From NCBI GenBank assembly GCA_017399965.1, contig JAFQAP010000033.1, positions 57,950 to 121,949 of the forward strand: DNA of 64,000 bases, in the 5' to 3' direction. The first letter of the stretch is position 1; each line of letters opens with the position of its first letter. The translations under genes and the position numbers were made by a program. Under the pieces are notes generated by a model. That model did not search any database and had not been told where the DNA came from. It saw only the letters and a program-made list of their open reading frames with translations. Origin of the DNA: Clostridia bacterium. Its GTDB lineage: Bacteria; Bacillota; Clostridia; Oscillospirales; CAG-382. Positions 1-7,630 of this stretch are shown one piece after another.

Positions 1-469
1 GGTATCCGTCCGCAGGGATAAATCCGCCTTTTTTGAGTATGAGTATATCTCCCTTTACAATGTCTTCGGAAGGTATCTCTTTTTCTTTTCCGTCACGTAT
101 TACGGTGGCGTGGGGAGATGTCATTTTGCTTAAAGCATCCAGGGCCTTTTCCGCTTTGTTTTCCTGTATCACACCCAAAATTCCGTTAAGCACCACGATA
201 GCCAGAATAATAAAAGTATCCGCCTTGCTTTCTCCCCCGATAACCGCCGCTATAAAGCTTATAACTGCAGCGATAAGCAGGATGACAGTCATTCTGTCAC
301 CCAGAGAAAGTAAAAGCTTTTTTAAAAAAGAAGGCTTTTTCTTTTGGGAAAGAGTATTCTTTCCATCACTTTTTAAACGCTTTTCCGCCTCTTCGGAGGT
401 AAGCCCCTCTTTCAGCGAAACGCCGTAAGCTTTTGCGGCTTGTTCTTTTGTAAACGCATGTGGCTTCAA
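1..469 (-). CDS. P-type cation-transporting ATPase, N-terminal part (cut by window edge)
   Basis: This is the first ~156 codons of a P-type ATPase, probably of the P2 (calcium or other cation) group, which pumps ions across the membrane using ATP. The start of the protein matches the cation-ATPase N-domain (a helix-rich stretch with GLTSEEAEKRL near residues 22-32). Two membrane helices follow, at roughly 60-80 and 88-105, then QENKAEKALDAL and the opening of the actuator domain, ending in PADGY. The phosphorylation site DKTGT lies outside the window. The start is read as TTG at 469, overlapping the TGA stop of the symporter gene, because AGAAAGGA sits about 9 nt upstream and no in-frame ATG is near. 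The overlap implies co-transcription with the symporter. The exact ion cannot be told from this part. Confidence 0.85.
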   Translation of the reverse strand, partial: MKPHAFTKEQAAKAYGVSLKEGLTSEEAEKRLKSDGKNTLSQKKKPSFLKKLLLSLGDRMTVILLIAAVISFIAAVIGGESKADTFIILAIVVLNGILGVIQENKAEKALDALSKMTSPHATVIRDGKEKEIPSEDIVKGDILILKKGGFIPADGY

Positions 470-1704
470 TACAGTATTTCCTTTCTTCTAATTATCAAAG
501 CGTACAGATTCGGAAACAGCATAAGAGCGTTAAAGATATCCGCAATGCTCCATATGCTTTCGGCATTATATATACATCCGAAAAAAGCAGATATTATCAC
601 CAAAAATCGGTAAACATATACCCAAACGCCTTTATTTGTTAAAAAACCAATAAGGCTTTCGCTGTAAAAACACCAGCTTATCACGGCGGCGTATGCAAAT
701 ATTCCCAAAGAGAAAGTAAGCAATATTCCTCCCAAACTCCCAAAGCAGACAAAAAACATTTCTTCAGTAGTTTCGCTGTGGGTGGTAAGAAGTGCCAGCG
801 CAGTAAGTGTGCTTACCGCAAAGGTGTCTGCAAACACTTCTATTATCCCAAACCGTGCGGCGTTCAAGGGCGATGTGCTTGCGGCGGCGTGGGCGATGGG
901 GGAAGAGCCCATACCCGCTTCGTGGGAAAACACACCTTTGGAAACTCCCGTCCGCAAAGCAAGGGATATCGCTGTGCCCGTAATTCCCGCACCCGCTTGG
1001 GAAAAACCGAAAGCGGATTTAAAAATATTTGCAAAAGCTGCGGGTATCTCTTTAAAATTATAAAGTGTAATTCCAAAAGCGGTTGCCGTAAACAGAATTG
1101 CCGCCGCGGGAACCAAAATTCCGTTTACTTTTGCAATAATTTTTTGACCGCCCGTTACCGCAGGTATAAGTAAAAGGGCAAATGCCAAGCCTACCGTAAA
1201 TTTATCAATACCCATCTCTGTAGCGGCAAGAGAAAAAGCGTTTGCCTGCGCCATATTTCCGCTGCCGAAGGATGCAAGTATGCAGGATATGGCGAAGAAC
1301 ACCGCGGTCTTATTTTTGCCCATGCTCTTTAGCAGGGTGGCGGCACTGCCGCGTATGCCTTGCAAGCGACTTTCTTTTACGGTTATATAGTTTTCCGCAT
1401 ACTTTAACATCATACAGAAAAAGGAGCTTGCCCACATCCAGAACAGCGCTCCCGCGCCTCCTTGGGTTATGGCGTAGGCTACTCCCGTAATGCTTCCTAC
1501 ACCCACCGTACCTCCGAGAGCCGTCATAAGCCCTCGCAGAGAGGATATTTCCGTGGAAGATTCCGTGTTTTTTACGCTTTTAATTATTTCTTTAATCCGC
1601 CTTAATGGGTAAAACCTGCTTTTAAAGGTAAAATACACTCCCGTCCCCGTAAGAAGCGCCATTGTGGGAAGGGACCACAGCAGACTGTTTATAAGGTCCA
1701 GCAA
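466..1704 (-). CDS. AGCS-family sodium:alanine/glycine symporter
   Basis: This 412-residue membrane protein belongs to the alanine or glycine:cation symporter family (AGCS, AlsT/DagA-like), which imports small neutral amino acids with Na+. The family signature region is present: LGGTVGVGSITGVAYAI near residues 64-80, followed by GGAGALFWMW, and the later segment GVSKGVFSHEAGMGSSPIAHAA typical of this family. About ten hydrophobic segments are spread over the length. It is slightly shorter than the usual 440-490 residues, mainly at the C-terminus. The start is TTG at 1704, with AAGAAGG about 8 nt upstream. An ATG a few bases earlier is in another frame. It overlaps the downstream P-type ATPase by 4 nt, so an ion-coupled transport operon is likely. 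The substrate is inferred from the family only. Confidence 0.9.
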   Translation of the reverse strand: MLDLINSLLWSLPTMALLTGTGVYFTFKSRFYPLRRIKEIIKSVKNTESSTEISSLRGLMTALGGTVGVGSITGVAYAITQGGAGALFWMWASSFFCMMLKYAENYITVKESRLQGIRGSAATLLKSMGKNKTAVFFAISCILASFGSGNMAQANAFSLAATEMGIDKFTVGLAFALLLIPAVTGGQKIIAKVNGILVPAAAILFTATAFGITLYNFKEIPAAFANIFKSAFGFSQAGAGITGTAISLALRTGVSKGVFSHEAGMGSSPIAHAAASTSPLNAARFGIIEVFADTFAVSTLTALALLTTHSETTEEMFFVCFGSLGGILLTFSLGIFAYAAVISWCFYSESLIGFLTNKGVWVYVYRFLVIISAFFGCIYNAESIWSIADIFNALMLFPNLYALIIRRKEILY

Positions 1705-1733
1705 AAAACATACCTTCTTTTTTAAAAAAGTGA

Positions 1734-1762
1734 TTGCATATAGGTAAAAAGGGTGATAAAAT
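1734..1762 (+). promoter_or_regulatory. Promoter of the SDR gene
   Basis: The -35 box TTGCAT (1734-1739) and -10 box TAAAAT (1757-1762) are 17 nt apart, and TGA just before the -10 makes it an extended -10. The gene starts 36 nt further on, behind ACGGAGGT. A TATAAT at 1762-1767 overlaps but has poor spacing. Confidence 0.6.
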
Positions 1763-1797
1763 ATAATAGATATGTATCTTTACGGAGGTAAAATATT

Positions 1798-2562
1798 TTG
1801 AGTATTGCAATAATCACCGGCGCATCCTCGGGCTTGGGAAAAGAGTACGTTCTTGCGGCGGCGCGGAAATATACGGGCATAAAGGAATTCTGGCTTATAG
1901 CCCGCAGAGCCGATCTTTTGGAGGAGCTTAAAGCAAATCTCCCTGCAGATCTGTCTGTAAAGATCCTGCCCATGGACCTTAACGACAGAGCAAGCCTTGA
2001 GCAGTTGTGTATTCTTTTAAAAGAGGAAAACCCAAAGGTCAGTTTGCTTATAAACAACGCAGGCTTCGGCAAGCTGGGCTACGTATGGGAAATAGACCCT
2101 AACGTGCAAAGAGATATGGTAGACCTTAACTGCGGTGCGCTTACCGCCGTAACCTCTGCGGTTATCCCTTATATGGCTGCAGGCGGTGGAATATTGAACG
2201 TGTGCTCCATAGCATCCTTCGTTCCCAATTCCAGAATGACGGTGTATTCTTCCACCAAGGCATACGTAATGTCTTTTTCGCGGGCATTGCGTGAGGAATT
2301 AAAGCAAAAGCGTATAAACGTACTTGCCGTCTGCCCCGGTCCTATGAGCACGGAATTCTTGACCAGAGCACATATCAGCAAGGGCGCATCCAAAACCTTT
2401 GATACTTTGCCGTATTGCGACCCCAAGGAGATCGCTGTAAAGAGTCTTAAAGCGCTTGAAAAGGGGAAAGCGGTATATACCAACAGGTTTTTATATAAGC
2501 TTTACCGCGTGCTTGGCAAGCTGATGCCCAAAGCGATCATGATGAAATTTGCAAAATGCTGA
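1798..2562 (+). CDS. Short-chain dehydrogenase/reductase (SDR family oxidoreductase)
   Basis: A classical SDR of 254 residues: a cytosolic NAD(P)-dependent oxidoreductase of unknown substrate. The nucleotide-binding motif TGASSGLG is at residues 7-14, NNAG at 86-89, a catalytic Ser at 137, and the YSSTK motif gives Tyr150 and Lys154. The length is normal for the family. The C-terminus has a hydrophobic stretch resembling the DltE/YqjQ-like group of SDRs, but this is not enough to name a substrate. The start is TTG at 1798, chosen because GGAGGT lies 8 nt upstream. The M20 dipeptidase gene follows after 16 nt, so the two are probably co-transcribed, although no shared pathway is evident. Confidence 0.9.
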   Translation: MSIAIITGASSGLGKEYVLAAARKYTGIKEFWLIARRADLLEELKANLPADLSVKILPMDLNDRASLEQLCILLKEENPKVSLLINNAGFGKLGYVWEIDPNVQRDMVDLNCGALTAVTSAVIPYMAAGGGILNVCSIASFVPNSRMTVYSSTKAYVMSFSRALREELKQKRINVLAVCPGPMSTEFLTRAHISKGASKTFDTLPYCDPKEIAVKSLKALEKGKAVYTNRFLYKLYRVLGKLMPKAIMMKFAKC

Positions 2563-2578
2563 AAGGAAAACATTTATT

Positions 2579-3967
2579 ATGAAAGATATAGCAAAACAGG
2601 TAAGAGAATTTATGGAAAGAGAGGATATAAAAGCTCAGTTTGAAGCGGACTTGGCTTCTATTATATCCATCCCCTCCGTTTCCGAAAAGGGCGAGGGAAA
2701 ATACGTGTTCGGCGAAAACTGCGCCCGCGTTCTCGAGACTACTCTCGCCATAGGCGAAAAATACGGCTTCAAGCCCGAAAATCACGATTACTACTGCGGT
2801 TCTCTTGTATACGGCGAAGGGGAAAAGGAGATAGGTATCGTTTCCCATCTGGACGTTGTCCCCTGCGGAGGAGGTTGGAGCGTGGAGCCCTATGCGCTCA
2901 CCGTAAAGGACGGACTCTATATCGGCAGAGGTACAGAGGATGATAAGGGTCCTATGCTTATTTCTATGTACGCAATACGCTTTCTTATGGAAAAGGGATA
3001 TTCGCTTCCCTTCGCAGTACGTATGATACTGGGCTGTGACGAAGAGGTGGGCAGTACCGACCTGCGCCATTTTGCTTCTGTAAGAGAGGTGCCGGATTTT
3101 TCCTTCACGCCCGATAGCGGCTTCCCCGTATGTATAGGCGAAAAAGGTATTTTCTCCTTTGGTATACTGCTCGGCAAAAAGTCTGCGAATATTCTTGAAA
3201 TAGGCGGCGGTACCGCAAGTAACTCTGTGGCGGATTCCGCATATTGCGTTGTAAAGACGGACGTTACTCCTAACATAAAAGAGGGAATTACCGTTGAAAA
3301 TATGGGGGATACTCTTCGTATAACCGCAACGGGTAAGGGCGCCCATGCCTCGCTTCCCGAAAACAGCTTAAGCGCAGTAAAGCTTTTGTGCGAATATCTT
3401 GTGGAAAACGGCATTGCGGATACAGAGGGCTTGCGTTTTCTCGCAAAGGCTTGCTCCGAATATAAGGGAAAGACATTCGGTATAGATAAAGAGGATAAGG
3501 ATTTCGGTTATCTCACCTGCATCTGCGGACTTTTGGGTGAAAAAGAGGGAGATCTGTGGGCAAACTTCAATGTGCGTTACATTCCTTATGTGCCTTATGA
3601 AGAGATCATAGCCACCGTAAAACAGACAGCGGAATCCTATGGTTTTACCGCATACAGCGGCGGCTGCTCCGAAGGATATATAATGTCTTCCGATGACCCT
3701 CGTATTCAGGCGCTTACCGATTCCTGCCGTGATATTATAGAGGAAGACTGTTCGCCATACACCATGGGCGGCGGCACTTACGCCAGATATATGAAAAACA
3801 CCGTTGCTTTCGGCGCAACTATTTCCGCATACCGCGGATTGTTGGGCGAAGGCAAGGGCGGTGCCCACGAAAGAGATGAATATATCTCCCGCGAAGAAGT
3901 CATCCGTGCGGCACAGATTTTCGTTTTGTCTCTTTTAAGACTCAAAAAGGTTTATTCGGGTAATTAA
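2579..3967 (+). CDS. M20-family metallo-dipeptidase, PepV/Sapep type
   Basis: A zinc dipeptidase of 462 residues that probably splits dipeptides in the cytosol. It carries the PepV/Sapep pattern: VSHLDVVP (metal ligand His90, Asp92), GRGTEDDKGP (bridging Asp near 121), DEEVGSTD (Glu155 as general base, Glu156), TPDSGFP (Asp179) and a late AHERDE (metal-binding His). The family is usually 460-470 residues, so it is complete. ATG at 2579 is preferred over an in-frame TTG at 2549, because GAAAGGA lies in the 16-nt gap after the SDR gene. Its end overlaps the end of yqfD, coming from the other strand, by 26 bp. Confidence 0.9.
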   Translation: MKDIAKQVREFMEREDIKAQFEADLASIISIPSVSEKGEGKYVFGENCARVLETTLAIGEKYGFKPENHDYYCGSLVYGEGEKEIGIVSHLDVVPCGGGWSVEPYALTVKDGLYIGRGTEDDKGPMLISMYAIRFLMEKGYSLPFAVRMILGCDEEVGSTDLRHFASVREVPDFSFTPDSGFPVCIGEKGIFSFGILLGKKSANILEIGGGTASNSVADSAYCVVKTDVTPNIKEGITVENMGDTLRITATGKGAHASLPENSLSAVKLLCEYLVENGIADTEGLRFLAKACSEYKGKTFGIDKEDKDFGYLTCICGLLGEKEGDLWANFNVRYIPYVPYEEIIATVKQTAESYGFTAYSGGCSEGYIMSSDDPRIQALTDSCRDIIEEDCSPYTMGGGTYARYMKNTVAFGATISAYRGLLGEGKGGAHERDEYISREEVIRAAQIFVLSLLRLKKVYSGN

Positions 3968-5135
3968 ATTTTATTTCCTGCCTTTTTGCAATATTTTTGT
4001 TTATTACAACGTGTGCTTTCAAACAGTACACGTTGTTTTTTATGCTTGTTTCTTCGTCAATGCTTACTATCTCTCCGTCGGATTCCTTTTCCCACCACAA
4101 AGAAAGAGCTTTTTTCGCTTTTATCTCTGCTTCTTCTTCCGTGATTTTATATTCAGTCGTTACGTATTCTCTGTATACCGCTTTTGAAATCTTTACGGGA
4201 AGCTTTAAGCCGAATATTTTAAGATCGGTTTCTTTGGTTATTACGTCGCAGGTTTCAAAGGGGGATTCCTGCGTGCGGTACAGTTTTACGGGAAAACCGA
4301 TAATATATATTTCTCTCTTTGTTTTTTCTTTTCCCGTGTATTCTTTTCCGCTGTAAGAGAGGGGAATATTAAATTCAATATTCTTGTAAACATCGGCATA
4401 TACATAGCCCTTTGCGTTTACTATCTTAAAAGCGCCGTAGCGGTTTTCCACAATTCCGTTTATAAGAAGCTGTCCTTCGGTCACCACGTCACCTATTTTT
4501 ATTTCCGGGTGCCCTTCCGCCGCAATGACGTTGGTTATTATCCCGTCTTCTTTGGCGATAAGGTTACAGTACCCGTCTTCCTTAAACTCGCTTTCCGGCT
4601 TCTGCACCCTTTCTATAACGTCTACCGTTGCCACGGTTCCTTTTACGTTTATGGCAAGGGAGGAAAGGGGCGAATACTCCAAAAGTATATATTCGGCGGT
4701 AAGATCTGCGTCTATATCGGGGATAAACGTGCCGACTCTTATTCCGTGGGAAGCGAGGATCTTTAATATTTCTTCTTTTTTAATGTTTTGGTTACCCGTA
4801 ATATTTATTTCCCATATGTGCATAGAGGAAAACAGCATAAAAGCTGCGCTTAATATTATTCCTATGTATATTCCGTATCTTTTTCTGTAGCGGGAAACCA
4901 AAAAGGGCATACCTTGTCTTGCGGTTATCTCTGCTTGTATTCCCTCGTTTTCCGCTGCTTCAAGAAAGGCTTTGCAGGAAAACAGACTCACGTTTACAGT
5001 AACCGTATCCTCATACGCTAAAGGAGAAAAAAAGAATATGCCTTTTTCTCTGCAAATGTTAAAAAGGGTTGGCGCTTTTTCTTTTGGCAGGGTAACGGTG
5101 TAGGACCCCAGAAAGCTACGTATTATTCGGTTCAT
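3942..5135 (-). CDS. yqfD: Sporulation protein YqfD
   Basis: This 397-residue protein is the YqfD family of sporulation membrane proteins found in endospore formers. In Bacillus the gene is expressed in the mother cell and is needed for normal spore formation; its biochemical role is not known. A cytosolic N-terminal domain is followed by one membrane segment (YGIYIGIILSAAFMLFSS, about residues 87-104). The region after it is extracellular and contains a POTRA-like start (WEINITGNQNIKKEEIL). ATG at 5135 is chosen because a CGGAG ribosome site lies before it and the gene overlaps the end of yqfC by 20 nt, the usual arrangement. An in-frame upstream start would run further into yqfC. Confidence 0.93.
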   Translation of the reverse strand: MNRIIRSFLGSYTVTLPKEKAPTLFNICREKGIFFFSPLAYEDTVTVNVSLFSCKAFLEAAENEGIQAEITARQGMPFLVSRYRKRYGIYIGIILSAAFMLFSSMHIWEINITGNQNIKKEEILKILASHGIRVGTFIPDIDADLTAEYILLEYSPLSSLAINVKGTVATVDVIERVQKPESEFKEDGYCNLIAKEDGIITNVIAAEGHPEIKIGDVVTEGQLLINGIVENRYGAFKIVNAKGYVYADVYKNIEFNIPLSYSGKEYTGKEKTKREIYIIGFPVKLYRTQESPFETCDVITKETDLKIFGLKLPVKISKAVYREYVTTEYKITEEEAEIKAKKALSLWWEKESDGEIVSIDEETSIKNNVYCLKAHVVINKNIAKRQEIKFNYPNKPF

Positions 5136-5355
5136 ATTCCACGCTCCGTATATATCCGTCAATGCCTATCTTGGTTCCCGAAAGATAATTCATCTTAAGG
5201 TGCTTGCCGATAACGGTTATTTTTAAGTTTTTCCCTGCCAGCACGATCTTTTCGTTTCCGTATTCCAGCATTTTACTGTAACCGTCGGCGGCAAGATAGG
5301 TGTTGCCTCTCATTTCCAAAAACTCTCCAAACAGAGTATCGGGTAACTTTTTCAT
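5116..5355 (-). CDS. yqfC: Sporulation protein YqfC
   Basis: A small protein of about 79 residues of the YqfC/YabP family, a spore-formation protein always found before yqfD. It shows the family pattern: LPDTLFGEFLEMRGNTYL at the start, then alternating beta-strand-like segments ending in IDGYIRSVEYEP. GGAAAGG stands about 10 nt before the ATG at 5355. An in-frame GTG at 5364 is too close to that site to be the main start. The partner yqfD overlaps its 3' end. Together with the divergent ylbJ-like gene it marks a sporulation cluster. Confidence 0.9.
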   Translation of the reverse strand: MKKLPDTLFGEFLEMRGNTYLAADGYSKMLEYGNEKIVLAGKNLKITVIGKHLKMNYLSGTKIGIDGYIRSVEYEPNNT

Positions 5356-5401
5356 ATTTTTCACGCCTTTCCGTATATATTATTATGGGAGCTGGTAGTT
5401 T

Positions 5402-6289
5402 ATGAATATCAAAGGGCGCAGGATGTGGATAAGAACGGTAAATATCGCATTTGCCGTGTCTTTTGCTTTTCTCTTGGTGTTTCCGAAAAGCGTGGGTGCG
5501 GCAACGGCGCAGGGGGTAACTTTTTGTATAACAAATATAATTCCCGCTTTGTATATTTATCTTGTGTTTTCCCGCCGTATAACCGCTGTAACCGCCGTTA
5601 CAAAAATGTGCGCTCACCCGTTTTGGGGAAGTGTTTTTACGGTTGCACTGGGCTTTTTGTGCGGATGCCCCGCAGGTGCAAAAAACTGCGTTTTTTTGTA
5701 CGAAAGCGGTGTAATATCAAAAAAACGGGGGGAATATCTGTGCTGTCTTTGCTCGGGGGCGTCTTTTCCTTTTATTTTGTCTTTTGCAGGGGCATACGTA
5801 ATGGGGGATATTAAATACGGCTTAAAGCTTACGGGACTTTTGGTTTTGTCTGTTGTGTTGATCTCTCTTACGTTCCGCCCGTTTTTGCTGAAGAATGAAG
5901 AAAAACCAAAGAATATAGCAGTAAATTACATACGCAAAACAGATTTTGTTGCCGCTGTTTCGGAATCTGCTTTTCTTTTGGTCTCCGTTTGCGGGTTTAT
6001 AATATGCTTTTACGTTTTGGGAATTATAGCTTCGGGAATTTTTCCGGATGGCAGTATTTATTCTCTGCTTTTAAGAGGACTTTTTGAATTTTCCGGCGGA
6101 ATTGCCCAAAGCGTTTCTTTTCCTCTTCCCACGCGGGAGGTGCTGTGCGGTCTGTTTTTGGGGTTCGGCTCTCTTTCCGGCATATTCCAAACGATTTCGG
6201 TAATAAATAAAAGCCTTTCTCCAAAGCCGTTTATATTATCCCGCGTACTTACGGGAGCTTTGATGGTGCTTTTGACCCTTGTTACTTGA
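5402..6289 (+). CDS. YlbJ-like sporulation integral membrane protein
   Basis: A 295-residue polytopic membrane protein with about eight hydrophobic segments, resembling the YlbJ family (nucleoside-recognition/Gate domain) that in Bacillus is required for a normal spore cortex. The recognisable region is FLCGCPAGAKN, then LYESGVISKKRGEYL, then CSGASFPFILSFAGAYVMGD, matching the glycine-rich gate and following helix of YlbJ. It is shorter than Bacillus YlbJ (about 400 residues). GGGAG stands 9 nt before the ATG. It is divergent from yqfC with only 46 nt between them, which supports a sporulation role. What it transports, if anything, cannot be told. Confidence 0.75.
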   Translation: MNIKGRRMWIRTVNIAFAVSFAFLLVFPKSVGAATAQGVTFCITNIIPALYIYLVFSRRITAVTAVTKMCAHPFWGSVFTVALGFLCGCPAGAKNCVFLYESGVISKKRGEYLCCLCSGASFPFILSFAGAYVMGDIKYGLKLTGLLVLSVVLISLTFRPFLLKNEEKPKNIAVNYIRKTDFVAAVSESAFLLVSVCGFIICFYVLGIIASGIFPDGSIYSLLLRGLFEFSGGIAQSVSFPLPTREVLCGLFLGFGSLSGIFQTISVINKSLSPKPFILSRVLTGALMVLLTLVT

Positions 6290-6314
6290 CAAATCATTTT
6301 TTCGGTCGTATAAT
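6286..6314 (+). promoter_or_regulatory. Consensus promoter of the Cys-rich protein gene
   Basis: A perfect vegetative-type promoter: TTGACA (6286-6291), 17 nt, TATAAT (6309-6314). The -35 box contains the TGA stop codon of the upstream ylbJ-like gene. GAGGTGAG follows at 6321, before the ATG at 6333. Confidence 0.85.
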
Positions 6315-6332
6315 ATAAAAGAGGTGAGAAAA

Positions 6333-6527
6333 ATGTCTGCTTGCGTCGAAAAACAATGCTTAAACTGCGTCCATTCCAACGGGGATTTTGATAAGTGCTT
6401 TTGTCTGTATAAGGGGCAGGTGTCCTTTGACGGCGTTTGCCGTAAATATAAGTTGGACCTGCTTAAAATAAAACCTCGTCCCCCTATTAATCTTAATACG
6501 GACGATATAGTTATAGAAAGAATATAA
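6333..6527 (+). CDS. Small Cys-rich protein, putative metal-binding
   Basis: A 64-residue protein of no known function. Seven Cys residues lie in the first half, in a C-x(4)-C-x2-C-x-H-x(7)-C-x-C spacing followed by a later FDGVCRKY. The second half is a conserved-looking tail rich in Pro and acidic residues (KPRPPINLNTDD). The clustering of Cys and His suggests one zinc site. Similar short CxxC proteins with a Pro-rich tail occur in Clostridia, to my recollection without assigned function. It has its own perfect promoter and its own terminator, so it is a real, separately expressed gene. GAGGTGAG precedes the ATG. Confidence 0.75.
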   Translation: MSACVEKQCLNCVHSNGDFDKCFCLYKGQVSFDGVCRKYKLDLLKIKPRPPINLNTDDIVIERI

Positions 6528-6536
6528 AATATTATT

Positions 6537-6576
6537 GCCCAAGAGTCCTTCGGGAATCTTGGGCAGTTTGTTTTTT
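6537..6576 (+). terminator. Rho-independent terminator
   Basis: GCCCAAGA and TCTTGGGC pair around a short loop at 6537-6564. A T-rich run (GTTTGTTTTTT) follows. It ends the transcript of the Cys-rich protein gene. Confidence 0.85.
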
Positions 6577-6582
6577 CGAGTT

Positions 6583-6617
6583 CTTGATTTTTTGCTGAAT
6601 ATATGTTATATAATTAA
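6583..6617 (+). promoter_or_regulatory. Possible promoter of the HIT gene
   Basis: TTGATT is followed, after 17 to 19 nt depending on the -10 chosen, by TATATAAT, upstream of the HIT gene. Boundaries are approximate. Confidence 0.45.
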
Positions 6618-6646
6618 TATACCCTTTGTTTTTGCGAGGTAAAGAT

Positions 6647-7108
6647 ATGTGCATGATTTGCGAAAGAATAAATATGATCAAAGCCGATGAAAACCCGTGG
6701 TTTGTCAAAGAATTGGAAACGGGGTATGTGGTTATTGGAGATAATCAGCACTTTAAAGGTTACACGTTGTTTTTATGCAAAGAGCACGTTACAGAGTTGT
6801 TTCATTTGGAACGCTCTGAAAAATTAAAGTTTTTAGAAGAAATGTCCGTGGTAACACAAGCTGTGGCAAATGCTTTTGGTGCAGAAAAAATGAACTGCGA
6901 ATTATTGGGCAACGGCGATTCACATCTTCATTGGCATCTGTTTCCCAGAGTAAAGGGAGATCTTGAAAATTACGGTAATAACGGCAAGGGCCCCGTTTGG
7001 TGGTATCCTATGGAAAAAATGTACTCGCCGGAAAACCGACCTTCGCCCCTTGAACTCGAAAAAATGAAAAGCCGTTTGCTAAAAGAATTGGAATTATTGT
7101 TAAAGTAA
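6647..7108 (+). CDS. HIT-family nucleotide-binding hydrolase
   Basis: A 153-residue histidine-triad protein, a cytosolic enzyme of the kind that hydrolyses or transfers nucleoside phosphate groups. The triad HLHWHLFPR (His-x-His-x-His) is near residues 103-111, and CMICERI at the start gives a CxxC pair seen in many HIT proteins. The C-terminus has a tryptophan-rich segment (GPVWWYP). GAGGT lies 8 nt before the chosen ATG; an in-frame start 21 nt earlier lacks such a site. It stands alone between two terminators. Its substrate is unknown. It differs clearly from the HinT-like protein at 48374. Confidence 0.88.
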   Translation: MCMICERINMIKADENPWFVKELETGYVVIGDNQHFKGYTLFLCKEHVTELFHLERSEKLKFLEEMSVVTQAVANAFGAEKMNCELLGNGDSHLHWHLFPRVKGDLENYGNNGKGPVWWYPMEKMYSPENRPSPLELEKMKSRLLKELELLLK

Positions 7109-7121
7109 CGTATAAAAAAAC

Positions 7122-7154
7122 AAAAAGTGCTGTCATTAATTGACAGCACTTTTT
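7122..7154. terminator. Bidirectional terminator
   Basis: AAAAAGTGCTGTCA and TGACAGCACTTTTT form a 14-bp stem with a 5-nt loop. A runs and T runs on both sides make it work in both directions, between the converging HIT and lipoprotein genes. Confidence 0.88.
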
Positions 7155-7172
7155 ATCGGGGTAAAAACGAGA

Positions 7173-7628
7173 TCATTTTATTATTTCGTATCCTTGCTTT
7201 GTATAATGCTTATCCGAAAACTGCTCTTCGAGCGATTCTATGCTTTCGAACTCCACGGTGAGATTTATAACACCCACCATGCAGGCGTCCTCTCTTTGGG
7301 CGATCAGCTTATATAATTCCATAACGCTTTCGGTGTTGTAATAATTCACCGCATAATCATATTCGCTTAAATTTCCGTAGAATTCGTAAGTATATTCCCG
7401 TATTTTCCCGTCCTCGGTAACGTATACCAGATACACGTCGCAATCCAAGGCGCGGTTATACGGTTTTTTAACCACCAGCTTATCGGTATCGGAAACGCCC
7501 AGCTCCGCTATGATCTGCTCCATCGCGGCATCGTCACGAAGAATGTGGTGTCTTCCATCGTGGGTGATACAGCCGGAAAGCAACAAAGACACAGAAACAA
7601 GCATTATAATAAACGTCTTTAACTTCAT
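7173..7628 (-). CDS. Hypothetical lipoprotein
   Basis: A 151-residue predicted lipoprotein. A short basic start and a hydrophobic segment lead to the lipobox LLSGC, with Cys20 as the likely lipid-anchored residue. The mature part is a small alpha/beta domain without a motif I recognise. The gene starts 2 nt from the stop of asd and is last in the long minus-strand run, so it is probably co-transcribed with asd, without an evident link to amino-acid synthesis. Confidence 0.7.
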   Translation of the reverse strand: MKLKTFIIMLVSVSLLLSGCITHDGRHHILRDDAAMEQIIAELGVSDTDKLVVKKPYNRALDCDVYLVYVTEDGKIREYTYEFYGNLSEYDYAVNYYNTESVMELYKLIAQREDACMVGVINLTVEFESIESLEEQFSDKHYTKQGYEIIK

Positions 7629-7630
7629 TT

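Noticed and set aside
1622..1810. ATG at 1711 as the start of the symporter
   Set aside because: It lies in a different reading frame; the frame of the symporter opens at TTG 1704 behind AAGAAGG.
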